From: Modestobacter roseus
Lineage (GTDB): Bacteria > Actinomycetota > Actinomycetes > Mycobacteriales > Geodermatophilaceae
Length of the DNA stretch: 64,000 nucleotides
Direction: 5' to 3'
Assembly: GCF_007994135.1 (NCBI RefSeq)
Contig: NZ_VLKF01000001.1
Location: 2,418,001-2,482,000, forward strand
Below, piece by piece: positions 17,949-25,057 of this stretch. The position numbers and the translations under genes are program-made. The number at the start of each line of letters is the position of its first letter. The stretch's first letter is position 1. Below the pieces are notes generated by a model. That model was not told the DNA's origin, did not search any database, and was given only the letters and a program-made list of their open reading frames with translations.

Positions 17949-18746
17949 TCAGCCCAGGATCTGGCCGGTGATCACCGCGGCCTGCGCGGCCCGCTCCGGC
18001 GCCGTGCCCGGCTGCAGCACCAGGCCGAGCAGCCACCGGCACACCAGCTCCGCCTCCGGGCGGGAGATCCGCAGCGCCTGGGCGAGGGTGAGGACCACGT
18101 CGGTCCAGCGCCCGGCGTCCAGCGCCATCATCTGCACGAGGGTCTCGGGCTCGGTCTCGGCCAGCCGGCGCAGCACCGGGTGCCCGCCGACCTCCTCGGC
18201 CAGCGCGGGGACGGCGACGGTGAGCGGCAGCTCGGCGGCCAGCGCGGCCAGCCGGTCCAGCTCGAAGGCGATCAGCGCCTGGGCGACGTCGTCCTTGGTG
18301 CGGAAGTGGTTGTACAGCGTCGCCTTGGCCACGCCTGCCGCCGCCGCGACGTGCTGCATGGTGGCCTTGCGCACCCCCCGCTCGGCGAAGGCGGTCCGGG
18401 CGCCGTTGAGCAGGCCGCGCCGCGTGCGGCTCATCGCGGAGCCGGTGCGGATCGGCGCGCGGCGGGGGTCGCGGGCCGCAGCCGGCGCCGTCGGACGGGG
18501 CGCCGGGACGGCGACGGCGAGCGCGGGCACCGGCGCGGTCAGGTGGTGGCCGGGGACCGGGGGCTGGATGCGGCCCGCGCCGACCGGGACCGGCGTGGTC
18601 AGGTGCTGCCCACCGGAGACCGCCGCCTCGGCGGCCGCGGCCTCGGCGGCGTCGGCCTCCAGCACGGTGGCCGCGCCGCGACCGGCGAGGGTCGCCTGCG
18701 GTGCGGCGGACGGCGACTGCGGGGAACGGGAACCCGGGGAAGACAT
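17949..18746 (-). CDS. TetR/AcrR family transcriptional regulator with long Ala/Pro-rich N-terminus
   Basis: The start ATG at 18744-18746 gives 265 residues. The helix-turn-helix lies at about residues 85-130: RRGLLNGARTAFAERGV followed by MQHVAAAAGVAKATLYNHF, a textbook TetR DNA-binding domain. The C-terminal ligand/dimer domain follows. The first 75 or so residues are Ala/Pro/Val/Gly-rich and low-complexity, which is unusual for TetR proteins. A later ATG (MSRTRRGLLNGARTAF) would give a normal-length protein, but I see no good ribosome binding site before it. The target genes are unknown; pgi, the importer and DUF4032 are neighbours. Confidence 0.82.
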   Translation of the reverse strand: MSSPGSRSPQSPSAAPQATLAGRGAATVLEADAAEAAAAEAAVSGGQHLTTPVPVGAGRIQPPVPGHHLTAPVPALAVAVPAPRPTAPAAARDPRRAPIRTGSAMSRTRRGLLNGARTAFAERGVRKATMQHVAAAAGVAKATLYNHFRTKDDVAQALIAFELDRLAALAAELPLTVAVPALAEEVGGHPVLRRLAETEPETLVQMMALDAGRWTDVVLTLAQALRISRPEAELVCRWLLGLVLQPGTAPERAAQAAVITGQILG

Positions 18747-18872
18747 GGACACTTTGTGCCTTCCCGGTCGCACTGGGTCAAGGATGTGGACGCCGAGCGC
18801 TGTTCGTGTCGCACCGTTCGTCCGCCGCTGGCAACTGGTGGACGGTCGAGGGCGTCGGGGTCCACCACGGAA

Positions 18873-18904
18873 CGAGCCCCGCCGGAGTACTCCGGCGGGG
18901 CTCG
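18873..18904. terminator. Perfect 32-bp palindrome between clgR and the TetR gene
   Basis: CGAGCCCCGCCGGAGT is followed immediately by its exact reverse complement. The 16-bp stem without a loop lies 14 bp past the clgR stop and about 130 bp before the TetR start. It most likely acts as a terminator hairpin for the clgR transcript. A palindromic operator is an alternative. Confidence 0.6.
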
Positions 18905-18918
18905 GTCGAGCGGCTGGT

Positions 18919-19353
18919 TCAGGCGGCGAGGGAGACCGCGCCGGAGGCCCGGGAACCGCGGGCGGGCTGTCCCCCTCCGACGAGCGCCAGGGCGGGCTCG
19001 GCGACCGGCGCCTCGACGGCGACCTGCTCCGCCGGCTCGGCGGCGTCGGCCGCACCGGCCTCGTCAGCAGCCGCCCCGGGGACCGGGAGCGCCACCGGGC
19101 GGACCGTGCGACCACCGGGCTCGGCCAGCCGCATCTCCAGGCTCACCTCGGCGAGCAGGTCGGCGAGCTCCACGTCGAGGGCGTCGCAGATGGAGGCCAG
19201 CAGCTCCGAGGAGGCCTCCTTCTGGCCGCGCTCGACCTCGGAGAGGTACCCCAGGCTGACCCGCGCAGCGCCGGACACGTCCCGCAGCGTGCGCCGCTGC
19301 CGCAGCCGGTGTCCCCGCAGGGTGGTGCCGAGCTGGGTGCGCAGCAGCGTCAT
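18919..19353 (-). CDS. clgR: ClgR-type XRE transcriptional regulator of clp protease genes
   Basis: A 144-residue protein. The ATG at 19351-19353 has AGGAG six bases upstream and gives MTLLRTQLGTTLRGHRLRQ. The helix-turn-helix and following segment, RTLRDVSGAARVSLGYLSEVERG then QKEASSELLASICDAL, match ClgR of Corynebacterium, Mycobacterium and Streptomyces. ClgR activates clpP1P2, clpC and stress genes, and in mycobacteria also pspA. The linker (about 85-135) is acidic and Ala/Pro-rich. The protein ends GAVSLAA, resembling the C-terminal Ala-rich degron by which ClgR is degraded by Clp protease. It lies 107 bp after the CinA-like gene in the conserved ftsK-pgsA-clgR order. Confidence 0.9.
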   Translation of the reverse strand: MTLLRTQLGTTLRGHRLRQRRTLRDVSGAARVSLGYLSEVERGQKEASSELLASICDALDVELADLLAEVSLEMRLAEPGGRTVRPVALPVPGAAADEAGAADAAEPAEQVAVEAPVAEPALALVGGGQPARGSRASGAVSLAA

Positions 19354-19460
19354 GGCCGTCTCCTGTCCACTCATCTCGAGCAGTCGCAACGAGCAGCTGC
19401 GGCGTCGACCGGCCGGGCCGGGGGACGCCGTGCGCCCACGGTACGCGGACGTGCCCGCCC

Positions 19461-20003
19461 TCACGCGCCGGGTCGGGCCGCGTCCGCTCCTGGCGTAACA
19501 CCTGCGCCACCGTCGGGCTTCCCGGTGTCCAGCCGCGCCAGCAGCCGCTGCACGGCCGCGGCCACCGCCCCGGACCGCACGGCCGCCCGGTCCCCCGGCA
19601 GGTCGAGTTGGTGCACCTCGGTCCGCACGCCGTCGCTGATGCCCAGGTAGACCCGCCCGGGACCGTGGCCGTCGACCGGGTCGGGGCCGGCCACGCCGGT
19701 GAGCCCCACCCCCCAGGTGGCCGTGCAGCGCTCCCGGATGCCCTCGGCGAGCGCGGCCGCGGTGGGCTCGCTGACCGGGCCGACGGCGGCCAGCAGCTCG
19801 GCCGGCACCCCGGCCAGCGTCGTCTTCAGGTCGGTGGCGTAGACGACGGCGCCGCCGCGCAGCGTGGCGCTGGCGCCGGGGACGGCGGCCAGCGTGGCGC
19901 AGAACAGCCCGGCGGTCAGCGACTCGGCGGCCGCGATCGTCTCACCCCGGGCCAGCAGGGCGGCGTGCAGCCGGGTGGCGTCGTCGGCCGCCGGCGCGCT
20001 CAC
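19461..20003 (-). CDS. pncC: CinA C-terminal domain protein (nicotinamide-nucleotide amidohydrolase PncC)
   Basis: A 180-residue stand-alone CinA C-terminal domain. Characteristic motifs are ETIAAAESLTAGLFCATLAAVPGAS, GGAVVYATDLKTTLAGV and GVGLTGVAGPDP, the last being the GxAGP signature. Enzymes of this family deamidate NMN to nicotinic acid mononucleotide in NAD salvage. The GTG start overlaps the pgsA stop by four bases (GTGA), so it is coupled to pgsA. The order ftsK-rimO-pgsA-cinA-clgR is common in actinobacteria. The C-terminal 20 residues are Gly/Ala/Pro-rich and not part of the domain. Confidence 0.88.
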   Translation of the reverse strand: MSAPAADDATRLHAALLARGETIAAAESLTAGLFCATLAAVPGASATLRGGAVVYATDLKTTLAGVPAELLAAVGPVSEPTAAALAEGIRERCTATWGVGLTGVAGPDPVDGHGPGRVYLGISDGVRTEVHQLDLPGDRAAVRSGAVAAAVQRLLARLDTGKPDGGAGVTPGADAARPGA

Positions 20004-20683
20004 GCCGCGGTGTCCCGGCGACCGGGTTCGCCGGGCGGTCCACCCCCGGCGCGCCGGTCGGCTGCCTCGCGCATCGCCCGGGCACTGGTGCGGCGCAGGG
20101 TGAGCGCCCGGTAGACGTAGTCGATCCCGGTGATCACGGTGAGCACCAGCGCCGCCGCCATCACCCACCAGCGGGCCGACGCCAGCACCCCGCTCAGCGG
20201 CAGGATGTAGAGCCCGATCGCCAGGGCCTGCAGCACGGTCTTGGCCTTGCCGCCGCGGCTGGCCGCGATCACGCCGTGCCGGATCACCCAGAAGCGCAGC
20301 ACGGTGACCCCGAGCTCGCGGAACAGGATCACCACCGTCACCCACCAGGGCAGCAGCGCGAGGATGGACAGCCCCAGCAGGGCGGTGCCGGTCAGCGCCT
20401 TGTCCGCGATGGGGTCGGCGAGCTTGCCGAACTCGGTGACCTGGTTGGTGCGGCGGGCGATCATCCCGTCGTAGCGGTCGGTGATGATCGCGAGGGCGAA
20501 GAAGACCGTCGCCCACACCCGGCGGTCGTCGTCCATGCCGCCGTCGGTGAGCAGCAGCAGGGCGAAGACCGGCACCATGGCCAGCCGCAGCGTCGTCAGT
20601 GCGTTGGGGAGGTTGACCAGCCGCGTGGAGTGCGGCGGCGTGGCGGCCGGGTCGGCCGCCCCCTCGGGCACCGCCGCGCTCAC
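20000..20683 (-). CDS. pgsA: CDP-diacylglycerol--glycerol-3-phosphate 3-phosphatidyltransferase
   Basis: A 227-residue integral membrane enzyme making phosphatidylglycerophosphate, the first committed step to phosphatidylglycerol and cardiolipin. The CDP-alcohol phosphotransferase motif D-x2-D-G-x2-A-R-x8-G-x3-D-x3-D is complete at about residues 69-91: DRYDGMIARRTNQVTEFGKL followed by ADPIAD. NLPNALTTLRLAMVPVF starts the first helix, and further helices follow. The GTG start lies four bases after the rimO stop, indicating cotranscription, and its stop overlaps pncC. It corresponds to PgsA3 of M. tuberculosis by position, next to clgR and ftsK. Confidence 0.93.
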   Translation of the reverse strand: MSAAVPEGAADPAATPPHSTRLVNLPNALTTLRLAMVPVFALLLLTDGGMDDDRRVWATVFFALAIITDRYDGMIARRTNQVTEFGKLADPIADKALTGTALLGLSILALLPWWVTVVILFRELGVTVLRFWVIRHGVIAASRGGKAKTVLQALAIGLYILPLSGVLASARWWVMAAALVLTVITGIDYVYRALTLRRTSARAMREAADRRAGGGPPGEPGRRDTAA

Positions 20684-20687
20684 GTGG

Positions 20688-22214
20688 TCAGACCCCGGCC
20701 GCGGCGGACGCCGAGGCTCCGGCGAGCGCCGGCGTCACCGCGACGGCGACCAGGTCGATCCCGTCGGTGTCGACCACCTCGGCGCGCACCAGCTGGCCGG
20801 CGACGGCGCCGGCCGGCACCCCGCTGACCGTGGTGGTGCCGTCGGCGTCGGGGTCCTGGTGGGCGGCGTGACCGCCCCAGGTGCCCGCCTCGGTCACCTC
20901 GGACAGGTCGTCGGTGAGCAGCACGTCGACCGTGCTGCCGATGCGCTCCTCCGCCCGCTGGGCGGTGAGCTCCTCCACCAGGTCGGTGATCCGCCGCACG
21001 CGGGCGTCGATCTCGGCCTGGTCGAGCTTGCCGTCCAGTCCTTCGCCCTCGGTGCCCTCCTCGTCGGAGTAACCGAAGACGCCGACCGCGTCGAGCCGGC
21101 CCTCGACCAGGAAGCGCTCCAGCTCGGCGACGTCGGCCTCGGTCTCCCCGGGGAAGCCGAGGATGACGTTGGTGCGGAAGCCCGCCTCCGGGGCGAGGGA
21201 CCGGGCTCGCGCCATCACCGCGAGGAAGTCGTCGGTGCCGCCGAAGCGGCGCATCCGGCGCAGCAGGGTCGGCGAGGAGTGCTGGAAGGACAGGTCGTAG
21301 TAGGGCGCGACCCCGGGGGTGCCGGCGATGACCTCCAGCAGGCCCGGCCGCAGCTCGGCCGGCTGCAGGTAGGCGACCCGGACCCGGACGATCCCCGGGA
21401 CCGCCGCCAGCTGCGGCAACAGCTTCTCCAGCGAGCGCAGGTCGCCGGTGTCCTTGCCGTAGGAGGTGGAGTTCTCGCTGACCAGGACGATCTCGGTGAC
21501 GCCCTCGGACGCCAGCCACTGGGCCTCGCCCAGCACCTCGGCCATGGGGCGGGAGACGAACGCGCCGCGGAAGGTCGGGATGGCGCAGAAGGCGCAGCGC
21601 CGGTCGCAGCCGGAGGCGATCTTCAGCGCCGCGGAGGGGCCGCTGGCCAGTCGACGCCGGCGCAGCCAGTCGTGCCCGGGGATGGCCGGGGCGTCGGAGC
21701 CGGTGGTCGCGGCGGTGCGCGCGACCGGGCTGATCGGCAGCAGGGTGCGCCGGTCGCGGGGCGAGTGCGGCACCAGCGGACGGCCGGACAGCACGTCGTC
21801 GAGCCGGTCGCCGATCGCGGCGTAGTCGTCGAAGCCGAGCACCGTCGCCTCGGGCAGCGCCCCGGCCAGCTCGTTGCCGTACCGCTCGGCCATGCAGCCG
21901 ACGGCGATCACCTCGGCGCCGGAGTCGGTGGCCTCCAGGATCGCGTCGAGGGAGTCCTTCTTGGCGCTCTCGATGAACCCGCAGGTGTTGACCAGCACGG
22001 CGTCGGCGTCGTCGGCGTCCTCGACCAGCTGGTAGCCCTCGCCGGCCAGCCGGCCGGCCAGCTCCTCGGAGTCGACCTCGTTCCGCGCGCAGCCCAGGGT
22101 GACCACGGCGACCCGGCGCGGCGAGGCGGCCCCGGCCGGCGGTTCGTCCGGCTGTCCACCGGCCCGACGGTCGGTCGGGGCGGCGGCGGGCACGGAGCGG
22201 GGCAGAGCTGACAC
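20688..22214 (-). CDS. rimO: Ribosomal protein S12 methylthiotransferase RimO
   Basis: A 508-residue radical-SAM enzyme that methylthiolates an aspartate of ribosomal protein S12. The N-terminal UPF0004 domain starts at [20 protein letters not shown], with Cys residues in NTCGF and GCMAE for the auxiliary cluster. The radical-SAM motif CxxxCxxC is CDRRCAFC in [18 protein letters not shown] (about residue 200). A C-terminal TRAM domain follows. The GTG is six bases after a TACGAT -10 box with no Shine-Dalgarno, suggesting a leaderless transcript. The N-terminal 30 residues are Pro/Ala-rich and precede the domain. It is four bases upstream of pgsA. Confidence 0.92.
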   Translation of the reverse strand: MSALPRSVPAAAPTDRRAGGQPDEPPAGAASPRRVAVVTLGCARNEVDSEELAGRLAGEGYQLVEDADDADAVLVNTCGFIESAKKDSLDAILEATDSGAEVIAVGCMAERYGNELAGALPEATVLGFDDYAAIGDRLDDVLSGRPLVPHSPRDRRTLLPISPVARTAATTGSDAPAIPGHDWLRRRRLASGPSAALKIASGCDRRCAFCAIPTFRGAFVSRPMAEVLGEAQWLASEGVTEIVLVSENSTSYGKDTGDLRSLEKLLPQLAAVPGIVRVRVAYLQPAELRPGLLEVIAGTPGVAPYYDLSFQHSSPTLLRRMRRFGGTDDFLAVMARARSLAPEAGFRTNVILGFPGETEADVAELERFLVEGRLDAVGVFGYSDEEGTEGEGLDGKLDQAEIDARVRRITDLVEELTAQRAEERIGSTVDVLLTDDLSEVTEAGTWGGHAAHQDPDADGTTTVSGVPAGAVAGQLVRAEVVDTDGIDLVAVAVTPALAGASASAAAGV

Positions 22215-22220
22215 CGGTCC

Positions 22221-22226
22221 ATCGTA
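22221..22226 (-). promoter_or_regulatory. -10 box of rimo, leaderless start
   Basis: On the minus strand TACGAT (TANNNT) ends six bases before the GTG of rimO, and no ribosome binding site is seen. This places the transcription start at the start codon. Confidence 0.55.
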
Positions 22227-22344
22227 GGCGCCGCCGCTCCCCCACCCCCGCGCCCCGGCCGCGTGGCTCGTCCCCGCCTGCCGGCCCCGCTGCAGGGTCC
22301 CGCGCCGAGCCTGCGAGGCGTGGGGGGACAGCGGGGTCCTTCTG

Positions 22345-22467
22345 CTCGCCCCCCTCCGCGGCCGCCGACGCGCTCAGCCTCCGCCGCCGCGCAGGACGAG
22401 CCGGGCGACGACCTCGCCCCCCTCCGCGGCCGCCGACGCGCTCAGCCTCCGCCGCCGCGCAGGACGA
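22345..22467. repeat. 55-bp direct repeat at the 3' end of ftsK (68-bp period)
   Basis: Positions 22345-22399 and 22413-22467 look identical over 55 bp, beginning CTCGCCCCCCTCC and ending GCGCAGGACGA. The right copy covers the last codons and stop of ftsK (stop at 22442). The left copy is a non-coding duplicate just downstream. The 13-bp spacer is not repeated on either side. Confidence 0.95.
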
Positions 22468-24955
22468 ACAGCGTGGACTCCAGCTCGTCGGGCTTGATCA
22501 GCACGTCGCGGGCCTTGGAGCCCTCCGAGGGCCCGACGATGCCGCGGCTCTCCATGAGGTCCATCAGCCGCCCGGCCTTGGCGAAGCCGACCCGCAGCTT
22601 GCGCTGCAGCATCGAGGTGGAGCCGAACTGGCTGGTGACGACGAGCTCGATCGCCTGGACCAGCAGCTCCATGTCGCCGCCGACGTCCTCGTCGATCTCC
22701 TTCTTCTCGCCCGCCGCCGCGGTGAAGACCTCTTCCCGGTACTCGGGCTCGGCCTGCCGCTTGGTGAACTCGACGACCGCCTCGATCTCGGCGTCGGAGA
22801 CGTAGGCGCCCTGGACGCGCATCGGCTTGCCCGCGCCGATGGGCAGGAAGAGCGCGTCACCCATGCCGATCAGCTTCTCCGCGCCGGGCTGGTCGAGGAT
22901 GACCCGGCTGTCGGTGAGGCTGGAGGTGGAGAACGCGAGCCGGGAGGGCACGTTGGCCTTGATCAGGCCGGTGACGACGTCGACCGAGGGCCGCTGGGTC
23001 GCGAGCACCAGGTGGATGCCGGCGGCACGGGCCTTCTGGGTGATCCGGACGATCGACTCCTCGACGTCCCGCGGGGCGACCATCATCAGGTCGGCGAGCT
23101 CGTCGACGATGGTGAGGATGTACGGGTAGGGCTGGTAGACCCGCTCGCTGCCGGGCGGGGCGGTGATCTCGCCGCGCTCGACCTTCTTGTTGAAGTCGTC
23201 GATGTGCCGCACCCCGGTGGCCCGCATGTCCTGGTAGCGCTGCTCCATCTCCTCGACCAGCCAGGCCAGCGCGGTGGCGGCCTTCTTGGGGTCGGTGATG
23301 ATCGGCGTGATCAGGTGCGGGATGCCGTCGTAGGGCGTCAGCTCGACCATCTTCGGGTCGACCAGGATCATCCGCAGCTGGTCCGGGGTGGCCCGCAGCA
23401 GCAGCGAGGTCAGCAGCGAGTTGATGCAGCTGGACTTTCCGGCACCGGTGGCGCCGGCGACCAGCAGGTGCGGCATCTTCGCCAGGTTCGCGCAGACGAA
23501 CCCGCCCTCGATGTCCTTGCCCAGGCCGACCAGCATCGGGTGCGGGTCCTGCTTGGCCACCTGGGAGCGCATGACGTCGCCCAGGCTGACCGTCTCGCGG
23601 TCGGTGTTGGGCACCTCGACGCCCACCGCGGACTTGCCGGGGATCGGCGCCAGGATGCGGATGTTGTCGTTGGCGACGGCGTAGGCGAGGTTCTTGGTCA
23701 GCGCGGTGATCTTCTCGACCTTGACCGCGTTGCCCAGCTCGATCTCGTACCGGGTGACCGTCGGGCCGCGGGTGTAGCTGGTGACCGCCGCGTCGATGTT
23801 GAACTGCTCGAGCACCCCGGTGATCGCCTCGATGGCGACGTCGTTGGCCTTGGACTTCGCCCGCGGCGGGGTGCCCGGGCGCAGCACGCTGACCGAGGGC
23901 AGGGTGTAGGTGCCCTCGACCGGCTGGATCCGGAGCTGCTCGGGCTCCTCGATCGGCGGCAGGTCCTCCGGCGGCGCGGTGCGGTCGACGACGGCCGGCC
24001 GGCGCACCGGCTCCGCCGGCGGGGGCGGCTCGTGCACGACCGCCAGCGGCGCCTCGTCGAGGGCGCCGACGTCGATCCGGCCGGTGTCCAGGGTGTCCTG
24101 CACCGCCGCCGCGGCGGTCTTGCGCCCGCGGCGGGCCCGCGGGGCGGGTTCCTCCTCCGGCTCGTCGTCGTAGAGCTCGTCGTAGTCGTCGTACTCGTCG
24201 GTGTCCCGGCCGAGCTTCTCGTCGACCCACCCGCGCAGCCGCTCGGGCACCTGGTGCACCGGGGTGGCGGTGACGACGAGCAGGCCGAAGAAGGCCAGCA
24301 GCACGAGCAGCAGCACGGTGACGACGTCGCCGACACCGGCCACCAGCGGCGTGCCGACCGCCCAGCCGAGCAGGCCGCCGGCGCCGCTGCGGTCGGTGTC
24401 GCTGAGGTCGGGCCCGGTCACGTGGGTGATGCCGACGACGGCGGCGAGGACGCAGATCCACCCGATGGTCAGCCTGCCCCGGGCCTCCGGCTGCGGGGGG
24501 TGGCGCAGCAGGCGCAGCGCGACCAGCAGCAGCACGACCGGCAGCACCGCGGTGAGCACGCCGATGGTCCAGCGGACCCCGTCGGCCATGCCCGCGCCCA
24601 CCGGGCCGATGCCGCCGGTCCAGGTCGCCGCGCCCAGCACGATGGCCAGGCCCAGCACGAACAGGCCGACGCCGTCCCGGCGGTGCTCCGGGGCCAGCGG
24701 CTCGGCCTCCGGCGGCCGGGCGACGGAGCGGGCGAGCCCGCCGGCGCCGCGGGCCAGCAGCGACCAGGCGCCGACGGCGCCGCGCATCAGCGATCCGCTG
24801 AGGGTGTTCTTCTTCTTGGCCGCCGGGCGGCGGGCGGCCGTGGAGCCGCCCCGCTTGGCCGGGGGGCGCTTCTTGGCCGTGGACCCGCCGGAGCGCGGGC
24901 GGGAGGAGGCCCCACCACGCGCCGGCGCCCGGTTCGACGTCGCGCGAGCAGGCAT
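22442..24955 (-). CDS. ftsK: DNA translocase FtsK
   Basis: An 837-residue septal DNA pump that moves and resolves chromosomes during division. After a Lys/Arg/Ala-rich N-terminus (about 1-60) come four membrane helices (about 85-240, for example LFVLGLAIVLGAATWTGGIG and VVTVLLLVLLAFFGLLVVTA). A Pro/Glu-rich linker follows, then the motor domain with Walker A GATGAGKS near residue 500 and Walker B ILTIVDELADLMM. The C-terminal gamma winged helix (VVTSQFGSTSMLQRKLRVGF...LMDLMESRGIVGP) recognises polar KOPS sites. The ATG is six bases after a TACCGT -10 box without Shine-Dalgarno, so it is probably leaderless. The 3' end is duplicated downstream. Confidence 0.95.
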   Translation of the reverse strand: MPARATSNRAPARGGASSRPRSGGSTAKKRPPAKRGGSTAARRPAAKKKNTLSGSLMRGAVGAWSLLARGAGGLARSVARPPEAEPLAPEHRRDGVGLFVLGLAIVLGAATWTGGIGPVGAGMADGVRWTIGVLTAVLPVVLLLVALRLLRHPPQPEARGRLTIGWICVLAAVVGITHVTGPDLSDTDRSGAGGLLGWAVGTPLVAGVGDVVTVLLLVLLAFFGLLVVTATPVHQVPERLRGWVDEKLGRDTDEYDDYDELYDDEPEEEPAPRARRGRKTAAAAVQDTLDTGRIDVGALDEAPLAVVHEPPPPAEPVRRPAVVDRTAPPEDLPPIEEPEQLRIQPVEGTYTLPSVSVLRPGTPPRAKSKANDVAIEAITGVLEQFNIDAAVTSYTRGPTVTRYEIELGNAVKVEKITALTKNLAYAVANDNIRILAPIPGKSAVGVEVPNTDRETVSLGDVMRSQVAKQDPHPMLVGLGKDIEGGFVCANLAKMPHLLVAGATGAGKSSCINSLLTSLLLRATPDQLRMILVDPKMVELTPYDGIPHLITPIITDPKKAATALAWLVEEMEQRYQDMRATGVRHIDDFNKKVERGEITAPPGSERVYQPYPYILTIVDELADLMMVAPRDVEESIVRITQKARAAGIHLVLATQRPSVDVVTGLIKANVPSRLAFSTSSLTDSRVILDQPGAEKLIGMGDALFLPIGAGKPMRVQGAYVSDAEIEAVVEFTKRQAEPEYREEVFTAAAGEKKEIDEDVGGDMELLVQAIELVVTSQFGSTSMLQRKLRVGFAKAGRLMDLMESRGIVGPSEGSKARDVLIKPDELESTLFVLRGGGG

Positions 24956-24961
24956 GCGTCG

Positions 24962-24967
24962 ACGGTA
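24962..24967 (-). promoter_or_regulatory. -10 box of ftsK, leaderless start
   Basis: On the minus strand TACCGT ends six bases before the ftsK ATG. There is no purine-rich ribosome binding site in between. Confidence 0.5.
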
Positions 24968-25044
24968 ATGGCCTGGGGGGTGCAGGTGGATGATCCTGGC
25001 CCCGCGTGTCCACCTCCGGCTCCCGACCAGACGTGCCGGCTGGC

Positions 25045-25050
25045 TACCGT
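25045..25050 (+). promoter_or_regulatory. -10 box of the S9 peptidase gene, leaderless start
   Basis: TACCGT ends seven bases before the GTG at 25058. The ftsK and peptidase promoters are divergent within about 100 bp. Confidence 0.5.
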
Positions 25051-25057
25051 CTCGGAG

